Assembly: GCA_022511465.1 (NCBI GenBank)
Contig: JAFLRM010000009.1
Span: forward strand, 1-64,000
Direction of reading: 5' to 3'
Length of the DNA: 64,000 nt
Origin: Acetatifactor sp.
GTDB lineage: Bacteria > Bacillota > Clostridia > Lachnospirales > Lachnospiraceae
The position numbers and the translations under genes were made by a program. This document shows, piece by piece, positions 17,775 through 25,941 of this stretch. Position 1 is the stretch's first letter; each line of letters starts with the position of its first letter. The notes beneath the pieces are model-generated. The model saw only the letters and a list, made by a program, of their open reading frames with translations. It had not been told where the DNA came from and searched no databases.

Positions 17775-19055
17775 CTATGACTGCTGGCAACCGGAGAGAT
17801 ATCCCGTAGACCAAGCGATCTGCAGATTAAATCCTCCCGTCATGGCATCCACATCCAGAACCTCCCCCGCAAAGGAAAGCCCTCTCACCAGCTTGGACTC
17901 CATGGTGGAAGGATTGATATCCTTGACCGAGACACCGCCCTGCGTGATGATGGCCTCGGCAAAGGAGCGTGTCCCCGTTACAGTCAGGGGAAACTCCTTA
18001 GTCAGCTCCAAAAGCCTCCGGCGCTCCTCCCTGGTCACCTCGTTGATCTGCTTGTCCGGATGGATCTCCGACAGTCTTACCATCACCGGTATCAACTTCG
18101 CCGGAAACAATCCTCCCAATGCATTCTTAAACTGTTTATTTTTCTGCCCCTCAAAATCCCGAAGAAGCCGCTTATCAAGCTGCTCCGGATCAAGCGCCGG
18201 TTTTAAATCAATGTAGAGCATCACATCGTCGCTCTTCCGTCTCCCATAAAAACTGCTGGCGCTCAAGATCAGGGGGCCGCTCACTCCAAAATGGGTGAAG
18301 AGCATCTCGCCAAAGCCCTGATAAAGCTCTTTTTTACCGTTCACCATGCGCACAGCGACATTCTTAAGGGAAAGTCCCATCAGCTCCCCACACCAGCTCT
18401 CCCGCACCTCCAAAGGAACCAGCGCGGGCCTTGGCAAAGTCAACCCATGCCCCGTACTCTCCGCAAAACGGTAACCATCCCCGGTAGAACCGGTGGAAGG
18501 ATAGGATATCCCACCGGTACAGACAATACACCGGTCGGACTCGATCGTCTGTCCACCCGCCAGCCGGACACCCGTACACACGGTCTGATATCCTTTTTGG
18601 GCAGACGCTTCATCCTGTACTGTCTCCTGTGGTGGCAATGGGCGTGTAAGTAATTCTTTTACTTCCGTATGGAGTCGCACCTCCACACTCCGCCTCTTCA
18701 CTTCTCTTTGCAGCGCTGCGATAATATCGGAGGAATGATCCGATACCGGAAAAACTCTCTCTCCCCGCTCAATCTTCAAAGGACAGCCTGCTTTCTCCAA
18801 AAGTTCCATGACCGCCCGGTTGTCAAACTGATAAAAGGCGCTGTAGAGAAACTTGCTGTTGGTGCACACGCTCGCAAAAAAACCGTCCATATCCGCCGCA
18901 TTGGTCACATTGCAGCGTCCTTTGCCGGTGATAAAGAGTTTTTTGCCCAGCTTTTCATTCTTTTCCAGCAAGAGAACCTCATTCCCTGCATCTGCCGCAG
19001 CGATGGCCGCCATCATACCGGCTGCCCCACCACCGATCACAATTACTCTGCGCAT
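17775..19055 (-). CDS. FAD-dependent oxidoreductase, HI0933/BaiN family
   Basis: Flavoprotein of 426 residues with an N-terminal FAD-binding Rossmann motif (VIGGGAAGMMAAIAAADAG, residues 6-24). The family hallmark GKGRCNVTNA (about 46-55) and CTGGISYPSTGSTGDGY follow, with a C-terminal FAGEVLDVDAMTGGFNLQIAW that closes the FAD site. BaiN of Clostridium scindens acts in bile-acid 7-dehydroxylation, but most members of this large family have no known substrate, and nothing here points to bile acids. The ATG directly follows the TAG of the rpiR-like gene, so the two are likely translationally coupled. cmk follows after 27 bases. Confidence 0.9.
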   Translation of the reverse strand: MRRVIVIGGGAAGMMAAIAAADAGNEVLLLEKNEKLGKKLFITGKGRCNVTNAADMDGFFASVCTNSKFLYSAFYQFDNRAVMELLEKAGCPLKIERGERVFPVSDHSSDIIAALQREVKRRSVEVRLHTEVKELLTRPLPPQETVQDEASAQKGYQTVCTGVRLAGGQTIESDRCIVCTGGISYPSTGSTGDGYRFAESTGHGLTLPRPALVPLEVRESWCGELMGLSLKNVAVRMVNGKKELYQGFGEMLFTHFGVSGPLILSASSFYGRRKSDDVMLYIDLKPALDPEQLDKRLLRDFEGQKNKQFKNALGGLFPAKLIPVMVRLSEIHPDKQINEVTREERRRLLELTKEFPLTVTGTRSFAEAIITQGGVSVKDINPSTMESKLVRGLSFAGEVLDVDAMTGGFNLQIAWSTGYLSGCQQS

Positions 19056-19985
19056 CTATTTCTCGTCGTCCTGTCTTCTAAGTGAATAATTCAAGATGGG
19101 TTCATCGTTGATAAAGTCGATCTCGTCGTTCAAATATACCTGATAGTTGTTCCAGGTCTCCTCCAACATCTCCAGATTACGCTTCACATCCTGAGGGCAT
19201 TTCAGGCACAGTGCCACCACCAGAGCGTTGATCACGCTTAGAGGCGCTACAAGGGAGTCCACAATGGACACCATGTCGCTTCTGGCAAAAAGATTGCAGG
19301 AAGAATACAGGTTCATGGGAGAATGCACAGTATCGGTGATCGCGATCACCTTGGAGTTCCTGTCATTGGCAAACTCCATCGCCTTCAATGTACGCATGGA
19401 ATATCTGGGAAAACTGATACCGATAAAGCAGTCTTTCTCGCTGATGCGGATCATCTGCTCAAAAGTTTCCGTCACGCTGGTGGTTTTTAAGAGCACCACA
19501 TTTCCGCGGATCATATTTAGATAAAAGTGAAGAAATGCTGCCAGAGGCTCGTTGCTGCGGAGTCCCATGATATAGATAGTCTCCGCCTCCAAAATGATAT
19601 TGACCGCCGTCTCAAAGGCCGCCGGATCCAGATTATGTATAGTGTGCTGCAATTTCTCTATATCGGCCGTGATCACGGAAGTCAGGATCTCGGACTGAGT
19701 GCTTCTGCCATACTTGGCATCCATCTTCTGGATGTTGCTGAGCTTTCCCTGAATACACTCCTCCAACGCTTTCTGAAATTCCGGATAACCGGCATAATCC
19801 AGACCTGACGCAAAACGTACCACGGTGGACTCGCTGACTCCCAACGTTTCCCCCATCCGGGCTGCCGTCATGAAAACTGCCTGATCATAATGCTCCAGAA
19901 TATAACCGGCGATCACTTTGTGGCTTTTGCTCATGTGATCGTACCGCTCCTGTATTCTGCTCAAAACATCATACTGTTTCTCCAT
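19056..19985 (-). CDS. MurR/RpiR family transcriptional regulator
   Basis: Regulator with an N-terminal helix-turn-helix (about 1-77; HKVIAGYILEH then LGVSESTVVRFASGLDYAGYPEFQ) and a C-terminal SIS sugar-phosphate-binding domain (about 110-260; TIYIMGLRSNEPLAAFLHFYL and CFIGISFPRYSMRTLKAMEFA). Members usually sense amino-sugar or sugar phosphates and act on neighbouring transport or catabolic genes, but no such genes are nearby. It is downstream of tetR by 18 bases and its stop codon abuts the FAD-protein start. The target is therefore unknown; autoregulation of the following housekeeping genes is possible but not shown. Confidence 0.92.
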   Translation of the reverse strand: MEKQYDVLSRIQERYDHMSKSHKVIAGYILEHYDQAVFMTAARMGETLGVSESTVVRFASGLDYAGYPEFQKALEECIQGKLSNIQKMDAKYGRSTQSEILTSVITADIEKLQHTIHNLDPAAFETAVNIILEAETIYIMGLRSNEPLAAFLHFYLNMIRGNVVLLKTTSVTETFEQMIRISEKDCFIGISFPRYSMRTLKAMEFANDRNSKVIAITDTVHSPMNLYSSCNLFARSDMVSIVDSLVAPLSVINALVVALCLKCPQDVKRNLEMLEETWNNYQVYLNDEIDFINDEPILNYSLRRQDDEK

Positions 19986-20003
19986 GCTTCCAAACGCTCC
20001 TTA

Positions 20004-20564
20004 TCATGCCCCTTGACTTCCGGCAAAATCCTCATAGGAACGCTCCAAAAGCTCCATTGTCTCCACGTCGGAGAGATCGTAATCCCCGGTCAGGGTCATG
20101 CATGCCGCACCGTGGATAAAGATCCACATGCGCATAAACAGGGCGCTGGGATCCTTACATCCCGCCGCTCTGGCCAGATTGACCTCGTACACCACATTGC
20201 CGCCGGGACCGTTCAAAAGCTCGTACATACTCTTTCCCCTAGTGCTTCCGGACACAAAGAGAAGTTCAAACAAATGCTTTTCCTTCTTTGCAAAAGCAAT
20301 ATAAGCCATTCCAAGGTTGGTAAAGGGGGCTTTTCCTGTTCTGGGATAGAGGCTGTAATAGTCCTGAAAAAAATCTGCTGCTTTCAAAAAGACTGCATCC
20401 CACAGCTCCTCCATGTTTTTGTAGACACGGAAAATAGGCTGTGTGGAACAGCCTGCTTTTGCGGCTACCTTTCTGGCAGTCACATTGGAAAAGCCTTCCT
20501 CCCTTGTCATGGCGAAAGCCGTGTCCAAAATTTTGTCAATCGTGATCGTCTCCTTACGAGCCAT
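20004..20564 (-). CDS. TetR family transcriptional regulator
   Basis: 186-residue repressor-type protein. The N-terminal DNA-binding domain (about 8-55) shows ILDTAFAMTREEGFSNVTARKVAAKAGCSTQPIFRVYKNMEELW. The position that usually reads YYHF is PIFRVYKN, as in a clostridial subgroup. The C-terminal ligand domain (about 80-186) has no known ligand motif. A promoter lies upstream and a perfect 14-bp palindrome overlaps its -10 box, which suggests autorepression. It is the first gene of the unit that runs into rpiR, the FAD gene and cmk. Confidence 0.92.
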   Translation of the reverse strand: MARKETITIDKILDTAFAMTREEGFSNVTARKVAAKAGCSTQPIFRVYKNMEELWDAVFLKAADFFQDYYSLYPRTGKAPFTNLGMAYIAFAKKEKHLFELLFVSGSTRGKSMYELLNGPGGNVVYEVNLARAAGCKDPSALFMRMWIFIHGAACMTLTGDYDLSDVETMELLERSYEDFAGSQGA

Positions 20565-20610
20565 ATCCTTATCTTTCCTTCCTTGGTACCCCTTTTACGG
20601 CAAAACCTCT

Positions 20611-20652
20611 ATAACACTTGTTATTCTAGTTGGTGTAAGTGGATGTTGTCAA
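20611..20652 (-). promoter_or_regulatory. tetR promoter with overlapping palindromic operator candidate
   Basis: Minus-strand TTGACA (20647-20652, perfect -35), 18 bases, TAGAAT (20623-20628). The palindrome ATAACA-CT-TGTTAT (20611-20624) overlaps the last bases of the -10 box and the start site, a position typical for a TetR-type self-operator. Binding by this TetR protein is inference. Confidence 0.6.
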
Positions 20653-20748
20653 GAGCGATTTGCACAATTTCTGTAAAAGGAACAAAAATTGTGTTTTTAT
20701 TAATTTATAGACACAAGATGATGTATAGTTAGTTGTCGAGAATCAGCT

Positions 20749-21705
20749 TTATCTGATCGCTCTTAACAGCACTATGCTCCACACGGGTGTTGTAAGCAAG
20801 GACAGTACTGTGGTGGTAACGACACATTTGCTGGCATAAGCTGCATCTCCCTCATACTTTGCCGCAAGGATCGCCGTAGTACTGGCGGCAGGCATTGCAG
20901 CAAGCAGAACCGACACACCGGTCACAAGCGAGTCAATATGTAAGAGCACACAGCCTCCGTAAACCAGCAGAGGGATCAACAAAAGCCTCAGCCCGGAGAA
21001 GAGAAAAATGGATCTCTCCAACATATCTTTCGGCTTTACATCCGCCAGTATGGTGCCTATGACCAGCATGGACATAGCCGTATTACAGTTCCCTATATCC
21101 TTTAATGCAGAATCTAAAAAGGACGGCAGTTTTACCTGCGTCAGCATAAATATCAGACCAACAGCCACCGCAATAATGCAGGGATGAGTGATGACCCGTT
21201 TAAACACACTCTTTCTATCGGTGCCCTCCGTAAAGTAGGACACCCCCGCGGACCACATGATGATCCTCTGAGGGATCAGATAGACGGAAGCCAATGCCAG
21301 CCCCATGCTGCCAAACACGCCTTCCGCCACAGGGTTTCCCAAGAAGCCCGCATTAGATGCCACAGTGGCGTACTGCAAGACTTTCCTATGTTCCGGCATC
21401 ATACGATCATAAAACAGCTTCGCAAACACCGCGCAGACCACCTGTATCAGCACTGAGACCAGAAACACCACGCCAAAGTTTTGCAAGGTATTTTCATCAA
21501 ACTCTATCATAAAAGATTTTACTATATTGCAGGGCAGGATCAGATAGATCACCAGGTCGGTGAGGTTCTTTTTCCCTTCCCCGGAGATCCAGTTTTTCTT
21601 CCGAAACAGCAGACCGATCGACATGATCAAAAACATTCTAAGTTGTAATGAAATCAATTCCGTAGTTCCCATACCTAATCCGTTCCTATATTCTTTAAAT
21701 GGCAT
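20749..21705 (-). CDS. AEC family transporter
   Basis: Polytopic membrane protein of the auxin efflux carrier family (about ten helices), with the typical halves ending in the conserved SNAGFLGNPVAEGVFG and MPAASTTAILAAKYEGD segments. Bacterial members carry dicarboxylates such as malate or malonate, or unknown organic acids; the substrate cannot be read from sequence. The start is uncertain: ATG 21705 has no clear ribosome binding site, whereas ATG 21672 (MGTTELISLQ) is preceded by AGGAACGG and gives the usual family N-terminus (307 residues). It has its own transcription unit; no terminator is obvious at its end. Confidence 0.88.
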   Translation of the reverse strand: MPFKEYRNGLGMGTTELISLQLRMFLIMSIGLLFRKKNWISGEGKKNLTDLVIYLILPCNIVKSFMIEFDENTLQNFGVVFLVSVLIQVVCAVFAKLFYDRMMPEHRKVLQYATVASNAGFLGNPVAEGVFGSMGLALASVYLIPQRIIMWSAGVSYFTEGTDRKSVFKRVITHPCIIAVAVGLIFMLTQVKLPSFLDSALKDIGNCNTAMSMLVIGTILADVKPKDMLERSIFLFSGLRLLLIPLLVYGGCVLLHIDSLVTGVSVLLAAMPAASTTAILAAKYEGDAAYASKCVVTTTVLSLLTTPVWSIVLLRAIR

Positions 21706-21837
21706 ATTTGTAACTATTCAGAACCCCATGGGATAACCTTTCTCCTTTTTATGAATGGCTGTGGGATTCCCTGCTTAAAATATTACCATCTTTTCTCTGC
21801 CTTTACTACAGAATCTTACAAACCTTTCATTCAGTTC

Positions 21838-21866
21838 TTCATGTCTTATATATTTTGTGTTATAAT
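21838..21866 (+). promoter_or_regulatory. Promoter of the hybrid histidine kinase gene
   Basis: TATAAT (21861-21866) with a TGT extended -10 (21858-21860) and a weak -35 TTCATG (21838-21843) at 17-base spacing. The leader to the ATG at 21945 is about 70 nt. The rest of the 239-base gap (21706-21944) holds the AEC gene upstream region and nothing else I can identify. Confidence 0.6.
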
Positions 21867-21944
21867 ATGCTACAGGGTTTTTCTTCCCCTGTCTTTCAAT
21901 TTTCAGGGCTTATAGGAAACAAAGCTACATTTGAGGAGGTTTTC

Positions 21945-24884
21945 ATGATGACTTTTAGCAATAGAAAAAAGATTGGCCATAATATTTTGATCTCCATAAT
22001 AATTATCGTATTTATCATAGCTTCATTGCTGCTTTTCATGCGCACGAACACCCGGCGCATCATAAGTCAGAACGAGAGCTATATCGCCGATGCCACAATT
22101 CTTTCGGCCGACCACGTCAACAATCGTTTTGCGTCTAAACTCAGTAATATCCAGATGATCGCGGCTTTGTACGGTGAAGCCATGGACAGCCCGACAGTTG
22201 ATACGGATGCGATCATGGAGCTCTGCCCGCAGGGTTATTTTGACCACATCAACTTCATTCCGGCTGACGGTCAGTACCCCACCCCTACCGGGGAGACAGT
22301 TGACCTTACGACGCGTGAGTCCTATATCAACGGAATACAGGGGATTAGTGGTGTCTGTACCGCTGATGACTATTGGGCCACAGGATCCGCTGTGCTTTCC
22401 TTCTACACGCCGATGTATTACAACGGCAAAATTATTGGTGTTCTCTGCGGCTTATATGATACCAAAGGAATTGAAAGCATTATTTCCAATGAATTTTTCG
22501 GTGTGACAGCAAGCGTTTATCTCTGTGCCGGAGATGGTACAGTAATCACTGCTGCAGGCGATGATTCTCCTCCCGATAACATATTGGAAGCTGCCAGAGC
22601 TTCTGATAACTTTTTTGGCAAAACGCAGGATTCGTTTTTTCAGTCTTTTGCAAATCACGAATCATACTCGTTCAGTTATAAAAATCATTTTGAAACGGAA
22701 AATGCCTATATTGCCGCTCTCGATTACAATGACTGGATCCTGGTACAAAGTTTTCCGGTACAGATCACTGCCGATATGCTCCATAGGGCAAACAATGCCG
22801 GCATCATGTTATGCTGCTGCATTATCTTCTCGTTTCTCATCTATATCGTCTTCCTTATGATCATAAAGAGACAAACTGAGATCAGCCTGACAAACGAAAA
22901 CGAGGAGATCAGCAACATTGTCGAGAGTGTTACCGCTGTTTTCAGCCGTTTTGCAGTCGTAGATCTAAAGAATGATAATTATTATTATGTTGCAAAGACA
23001 GACGGAATGCCGCCCAAAGGAAAGTATACCGATCTCATTCAATATATGAGCCAGTTCTATATTCCTGAGAAAGATTATGTTCCTATGTCTGAGGTGGTCA
23101 TGCCGGAACATATTCAGGAAACCATGACGGAGGATCTGGCGTATCTCCAATATGAATACCATATCAACAGAGGAATTGATAAATGGGAGAATCTCTCCCT
23201 CATATGCTTAAAACGTGAAAACGGCAAGCCGATCTCCATTCTCTATGCGGTTCAGGATATCACAGAGCGCAAGCATAAGGAGCTCGAAAGCAGGATTGCC
23301 CTTCAGGAAGCTTTCGATGCGGCAGAAGCTGCCAATAATGCAAAAAGTGAATTTCTTTCCCGAATGTCTCACGATATTCGCACACCTATGAATGCCGTTA
23401 TGGGTATGACGGCTGTTGCGGCTATGCATATTGATGATAAAGAGCGGGTTACAGACTGTCTTAATAAGATCACTGCCTCAAGCCGCCATTTGCTGGCACT
23501 CATCAATGATATCCTTGATATGTCTAAAATCGAAAGCGGCAAGGTTACGCTCTCCGAAGAGTCATTCAACCTCTCGGAAATGACAGAAGGCATCCTTGCC
23601 ATTATGCAGCCGCAGATTAAGGCCAAAAACCAGCAGCTCAATGTTCGGACATCCAATATCGTTCACGAGGATCTAATTGGCGATACACTTAGATTAAGAC
23701 AGGTTTTCGTCAATATCATGGGCAATGCTGTAAAGTTTACCCCTGATGGAGGAAGCCTTTCCCTGGACATATGCGAACTTGATTCCCGAATTCCGGGAAA
23801 AGCCTGCTATGAATTTGTGTTCGCTGACACCGGGATCGGTATGGAGCAATCCTTCATCAATGAAATTTTTGAACCTTTTTCCCGCTCAAAAAATCCAAAC
23901 TCTCAAAAAATTGAGGGTACCGGATTAGGTATGGCCATTGCGAAAAATATTGTAAATATGATGAACGGAGATATCAAGGTTGAGAGCAAGGTCGGGGAAG
24001 GCTCAAAATTCACAGTGCGCGTTTTTCTCACGATCCAGGAGCTGAAAGAAACAGATAACTCTTCCCTTAGATCACTTAAAATTCTTGTTGCTGATGACGA
24101 CCGGGAATCCGCGGAAAGTATACGAGAAATTTTAAACGACATTGGCGTGGATGCGACAAGTGTGTTAAACGGTGAAGATGCGGTCGCTGAGATCATCCGC
24201 CACCATGAGGTCGGGGAAGACTTTGCAGCGGTGATCCTGGATTGGCAGATGCCGAATATGGATGGTGTGCAGGTTACCACTGAAATTCGTCAGAAAGTGG
24301 GCGACGCAATTCCGATCATCATCCTTTCCGCCTACGACTGGACGGATATTGAACAGGAAGCCAGAGATGTCGGCGTAAATGCGTTTGTCGCCAAACCTTT
24401 ATTCCGTTCACGTCTTATTTATGTCCTCAAATCCATAATTGAGCAGGCAGATCGGTTACATAGTACAGAAACCAATCTCCAAAATGAAGATAAATTCAGC
24501 GGCAAGCGTATTCTTTTGGTAGACGATATTGAACTAAACCGGGAGATCGCATGTGAACTGCTGACCATGAATGGCATACTGGTTGAATGTGCGTTTGACG
24601 GTCAAATGGCAGTGGATACCATCACGGAAAAGCCAGAGCATTATTATGATCTGGTCTTTATGGATATTCAGATGCCAAATATGAACGGCTATGAAGCGAC
24701 AAGAGCTATCCGGGCTTCCGGCCGGGAAGATTTAAAGACAATACCTATTGTTGCTATGAGTGCCGACGCGTTTTCAGATGATGTTTATAGATCAAAGGAA
24801 TCCGGCATGAATGAACACATATCAAAGCCGATTGACATTCCAAAACTTATGGAAGTATTGGAAACATGGCTGACACCAAATTAG
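21945..24884 (+). CDS. Hybrid sensor histidine kinase with two receiver domains
   Basis: Membrane sensor kinase of 979 residues. TM1 is at about 10-33 and TM2 at about 285-310; between them lies an extracytoplasmic Cache/PAS-like sensor (about 35-280). A cytoplasmic PAS-like segment (about 330-450) precedes the dimerisation domain with phospho-His 476 in FLSRMSHDIRTPMNAV. The ATPase domain has FVNIMGNAVKFTPDGG, FADTGIGM and GTGLGMAIAKN. Receiver 1 (about 710-830) has VADDDRES and ILDWQMPNMDG; receiver 2 (about 853-975) has LLVDDIEL and FMDIQMPNMNG. No Hpt, DNA-binding or GGDEF output is attached, so the partner lies elsewhere. ATG 21945 is chosen for GAGGAGG just upstream; the ORF track start at 21855 lies inside the promoter. 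The gene is more A+T-rich than its neighbours. A terminator follows. Confidence 0.92.
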   Translation: MMTFSNRKKIGHNILISIIIIVFIIASLLLFMRTNTRRIISQNESYIADATILSADHVNNRFASKLSNIQMIAALYGEAMDSPTVDTDAIMELCPQGYFDHINFIPADGQYPTPTGETVDLTTRESYINGIQGISGVCTADDYWATGSAVLSFYTPMYYNGKIIGVLCGLYDTKGIESIISNEFFGVTASVYLCAGDGTVITAAGDDSPPDNILEAARASDNFFGKTQDSFFQSFANHESYSFSYKNHFETENAYIAALDYNDWILVQSFPVQITADMLHRANNAGIMLCCCIIFSFLIYIVFLMIIKRQTEISLTNENEEISNIVESVTAVFSRFAVVDLKNDNYYYVAKTDGMPPKGKYTDLIQYMSQFYIPEKDYVPMSEVVMPEHIQETMTEDLAYLQYEYHINRGIDKWENLSLICLKRENGKPISILYAVQDITERKHKELESRIALQEAFDAAEAANNAKSEFLSRMSHDIRTPMNAVMGMTAVAAMHIDDKERVTDCLNKITASSRHLLALINDILDMSKIESGKVTLSEESFNLSEMTEGILAIMQPQIKAKNQQLNVRTSNIVHEDLIGDTLRLRQVFVNIMGNAVKFTPDGGSLSLDICELDSRIPGKACYEFVFADTGIGMEQSFINEIFEPFSRSKNPNSQKIEGTGLGMAIAKNIVNMMNGDIKVESKVGEGSKFTVRVFLTIQELKETDNSSLRSLKILVADDDRESAESIREILNDIGVDATSVLNGEDAVAEIIRHHEVGEDFAAVILDWQMPNMDGVQVTTEIRQKVGDAIPIIILSAYDWTDIEQEARDVGVNAFVAKPLFRSRLIYVLKSIIEQADRLHSTETNLQNEDKFSGKRILLVDDIELNREIACELLTMNGILVECAFDGQMAVDTITEKPEHYYDLVFMDIQMPNMNGYEATRAIRASGREDLKTIPIVAMSADAFSDDVYRSKESGMNEHISKPIDIPKLMEVLETWLTPN

Positions 24885-24931
24885 AGGCAATCGGTCAATC
24901 ATATCCTGATAAATTTGATATGCAAAGAAGC

Positions 24932-24968
24932 GGACAGCATACACCGAAAGAGTATGCTGTCCCTTAAA
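24932..24968 (+). terminator. Terminator after the hybrid kinase gene
   Basis: Perfect 11-bp stem GGACAGCATAC (24932-24942) / GTATGCTGTCC (24952-24962) with a 9-nt loop, then a short AT-rich tail. The T tract is interrupted, so strength is uncertain. It sits between convergent genes. Confidence 0.7.
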
Positions 24969-24990
24969 TTTTCCTTAGTGTACTGACACA

Positions 24991-25917
24991 CTAATAATCA
25001 AACTTCCCCTCATTCTTCTCTTCGAGCGCCTTTATCAAATGATACGTCATCTCATTATAAGGCACCGAAATTCCTAATTCCTTCCCCATTTTCATCACCG
25101 CTCCGGCAAACATCCCTACTTCCGTGGGTCTTTCTGCATCCAGATCCTGAAGCGTAGAATATCTCGCCCGCTTCGCCGACGGACTGCTGCTCCCCGCACC
25201 GTCTGTAGGCTTGGAAATATCAATCCCCTTGGCGGCGGCCACTGCAACCACTTCCTCCCGCAGTTTTTCAGAAATATATGCCACATGCTCACTATCCTCA
25301 TAGGCGCCTACTCCACAGCCAATAATTGCCTGCGGCTGATTCCTGCTGACATTCAGGGCAAATTTATACCAAATCTGCGTGAGGATATCCGACACCACAT
25401 GAAAACTTAAAGCAGTTCCCTCAAAGACCTCTGCAATGGCCTCCAGTCTCTCCGTACTCGTGCCTTCCTCCACTTCCCCGAAAAACACTCCCGACGTGGA
25501 AGGTCCGTCAAACACCACCTGATCCCCCTTCCGCTCCGAGGCAATCTTCATCACGGAATAGATCAAATGCTCCTTTCCAATCCGCTCCCCGATAACCTCT
25601 TCGCTGTCCACACCGTTTAAAAGACTCATTACCACCGTATGCTCTCCTACGATCTTCTCAATCATAGGAAGCGATTCTTCCAAACTGCCATACTTCGTCG
25701 CCACAAGCAAAAGATCCACGCCTGCCGCCTCCTCCGGCGTTCGCACATTTAACGCATACTTTCTTCCGTTGATCTCTATTCCATCCCGCAGAAGCCGCTC
25801 CCTGCGCTCGCCCTCCGCGATCACCCAGAGTCTCTCTCCCAGTTTCTCTGAAAGTCCCCATATAAAATAACCTCCGACAGCTCCCGCTCCCAAAATTGCC
25901 ACCGTATTGATCGTCAT
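24991..25917 (-). CDS. Ketopantoate reductase family (ApbA/PanE) oxidoreductase
   Basis: NADPH-dependent 2-oxoacid reductase fold. The N-terminal Rossmann motif is VAILGAGAVGGYFIWG (about 5-20); the C-terminal helical domain contains the family lysine context IWYKFALNVSRNQPQAI and the end region ERPTEVGMFAGAVMKMGKELGI. At 308 residues it is of normal length. True PanE makes D-pantoate, but this family has many paralogues with unknown 2-oxoacid substrates and no pantothenate genes are nearby. ATG 25917 is preferred over the GTG at 25929 because GAGGA lies directly upstream. It follows the lipoprotein gene by 24 bases. Confidence 0.88.
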   Translation of the reverse strand: MTINTVAILGAGAVGGYFIWGLSEKLGERLWVIAEGERRERLLRDGIEINGRKYALNVRTPEEAAGVDLLLVATKYGSLEESLPMIEKIVGEHTVVMSLLNGVDSEEVIGERIGKEHLIYSVMKIASERKGDQVVFDGPSTSGVFFGEVEEGTSTERLEAIAEVFEGTALSFHVVSDILTQIWYKFALNVSRNQPQAIIGCGVGAYEDSEHVAYISEKLREEVVAVAAAKGIDISKPTDGAGSSSPSAKRARYSTLQDLDAERPTEVGMFAGAVMKMGKELGISVPYNEMTYHLIKALEEKNEGKFDY

Positions 25918-25941
25918 CTCTTTCCTCACAATCCTTTTCCC

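Noticed and set aside
17775-19055. Bile-acid-converting BaiN
   Set aside because: The family match is real, but no other bai gene is present and most members have unknown substrates, so only the family is stated.
21706-21760. Three-codon upstream ORF (ATG GGG TTC TGA) after AAGGAG, before the AEC gene
   Set aside because: It exists on the minus strand, but so short a frame is likely by chance and nothing else supports leader-peptide control.
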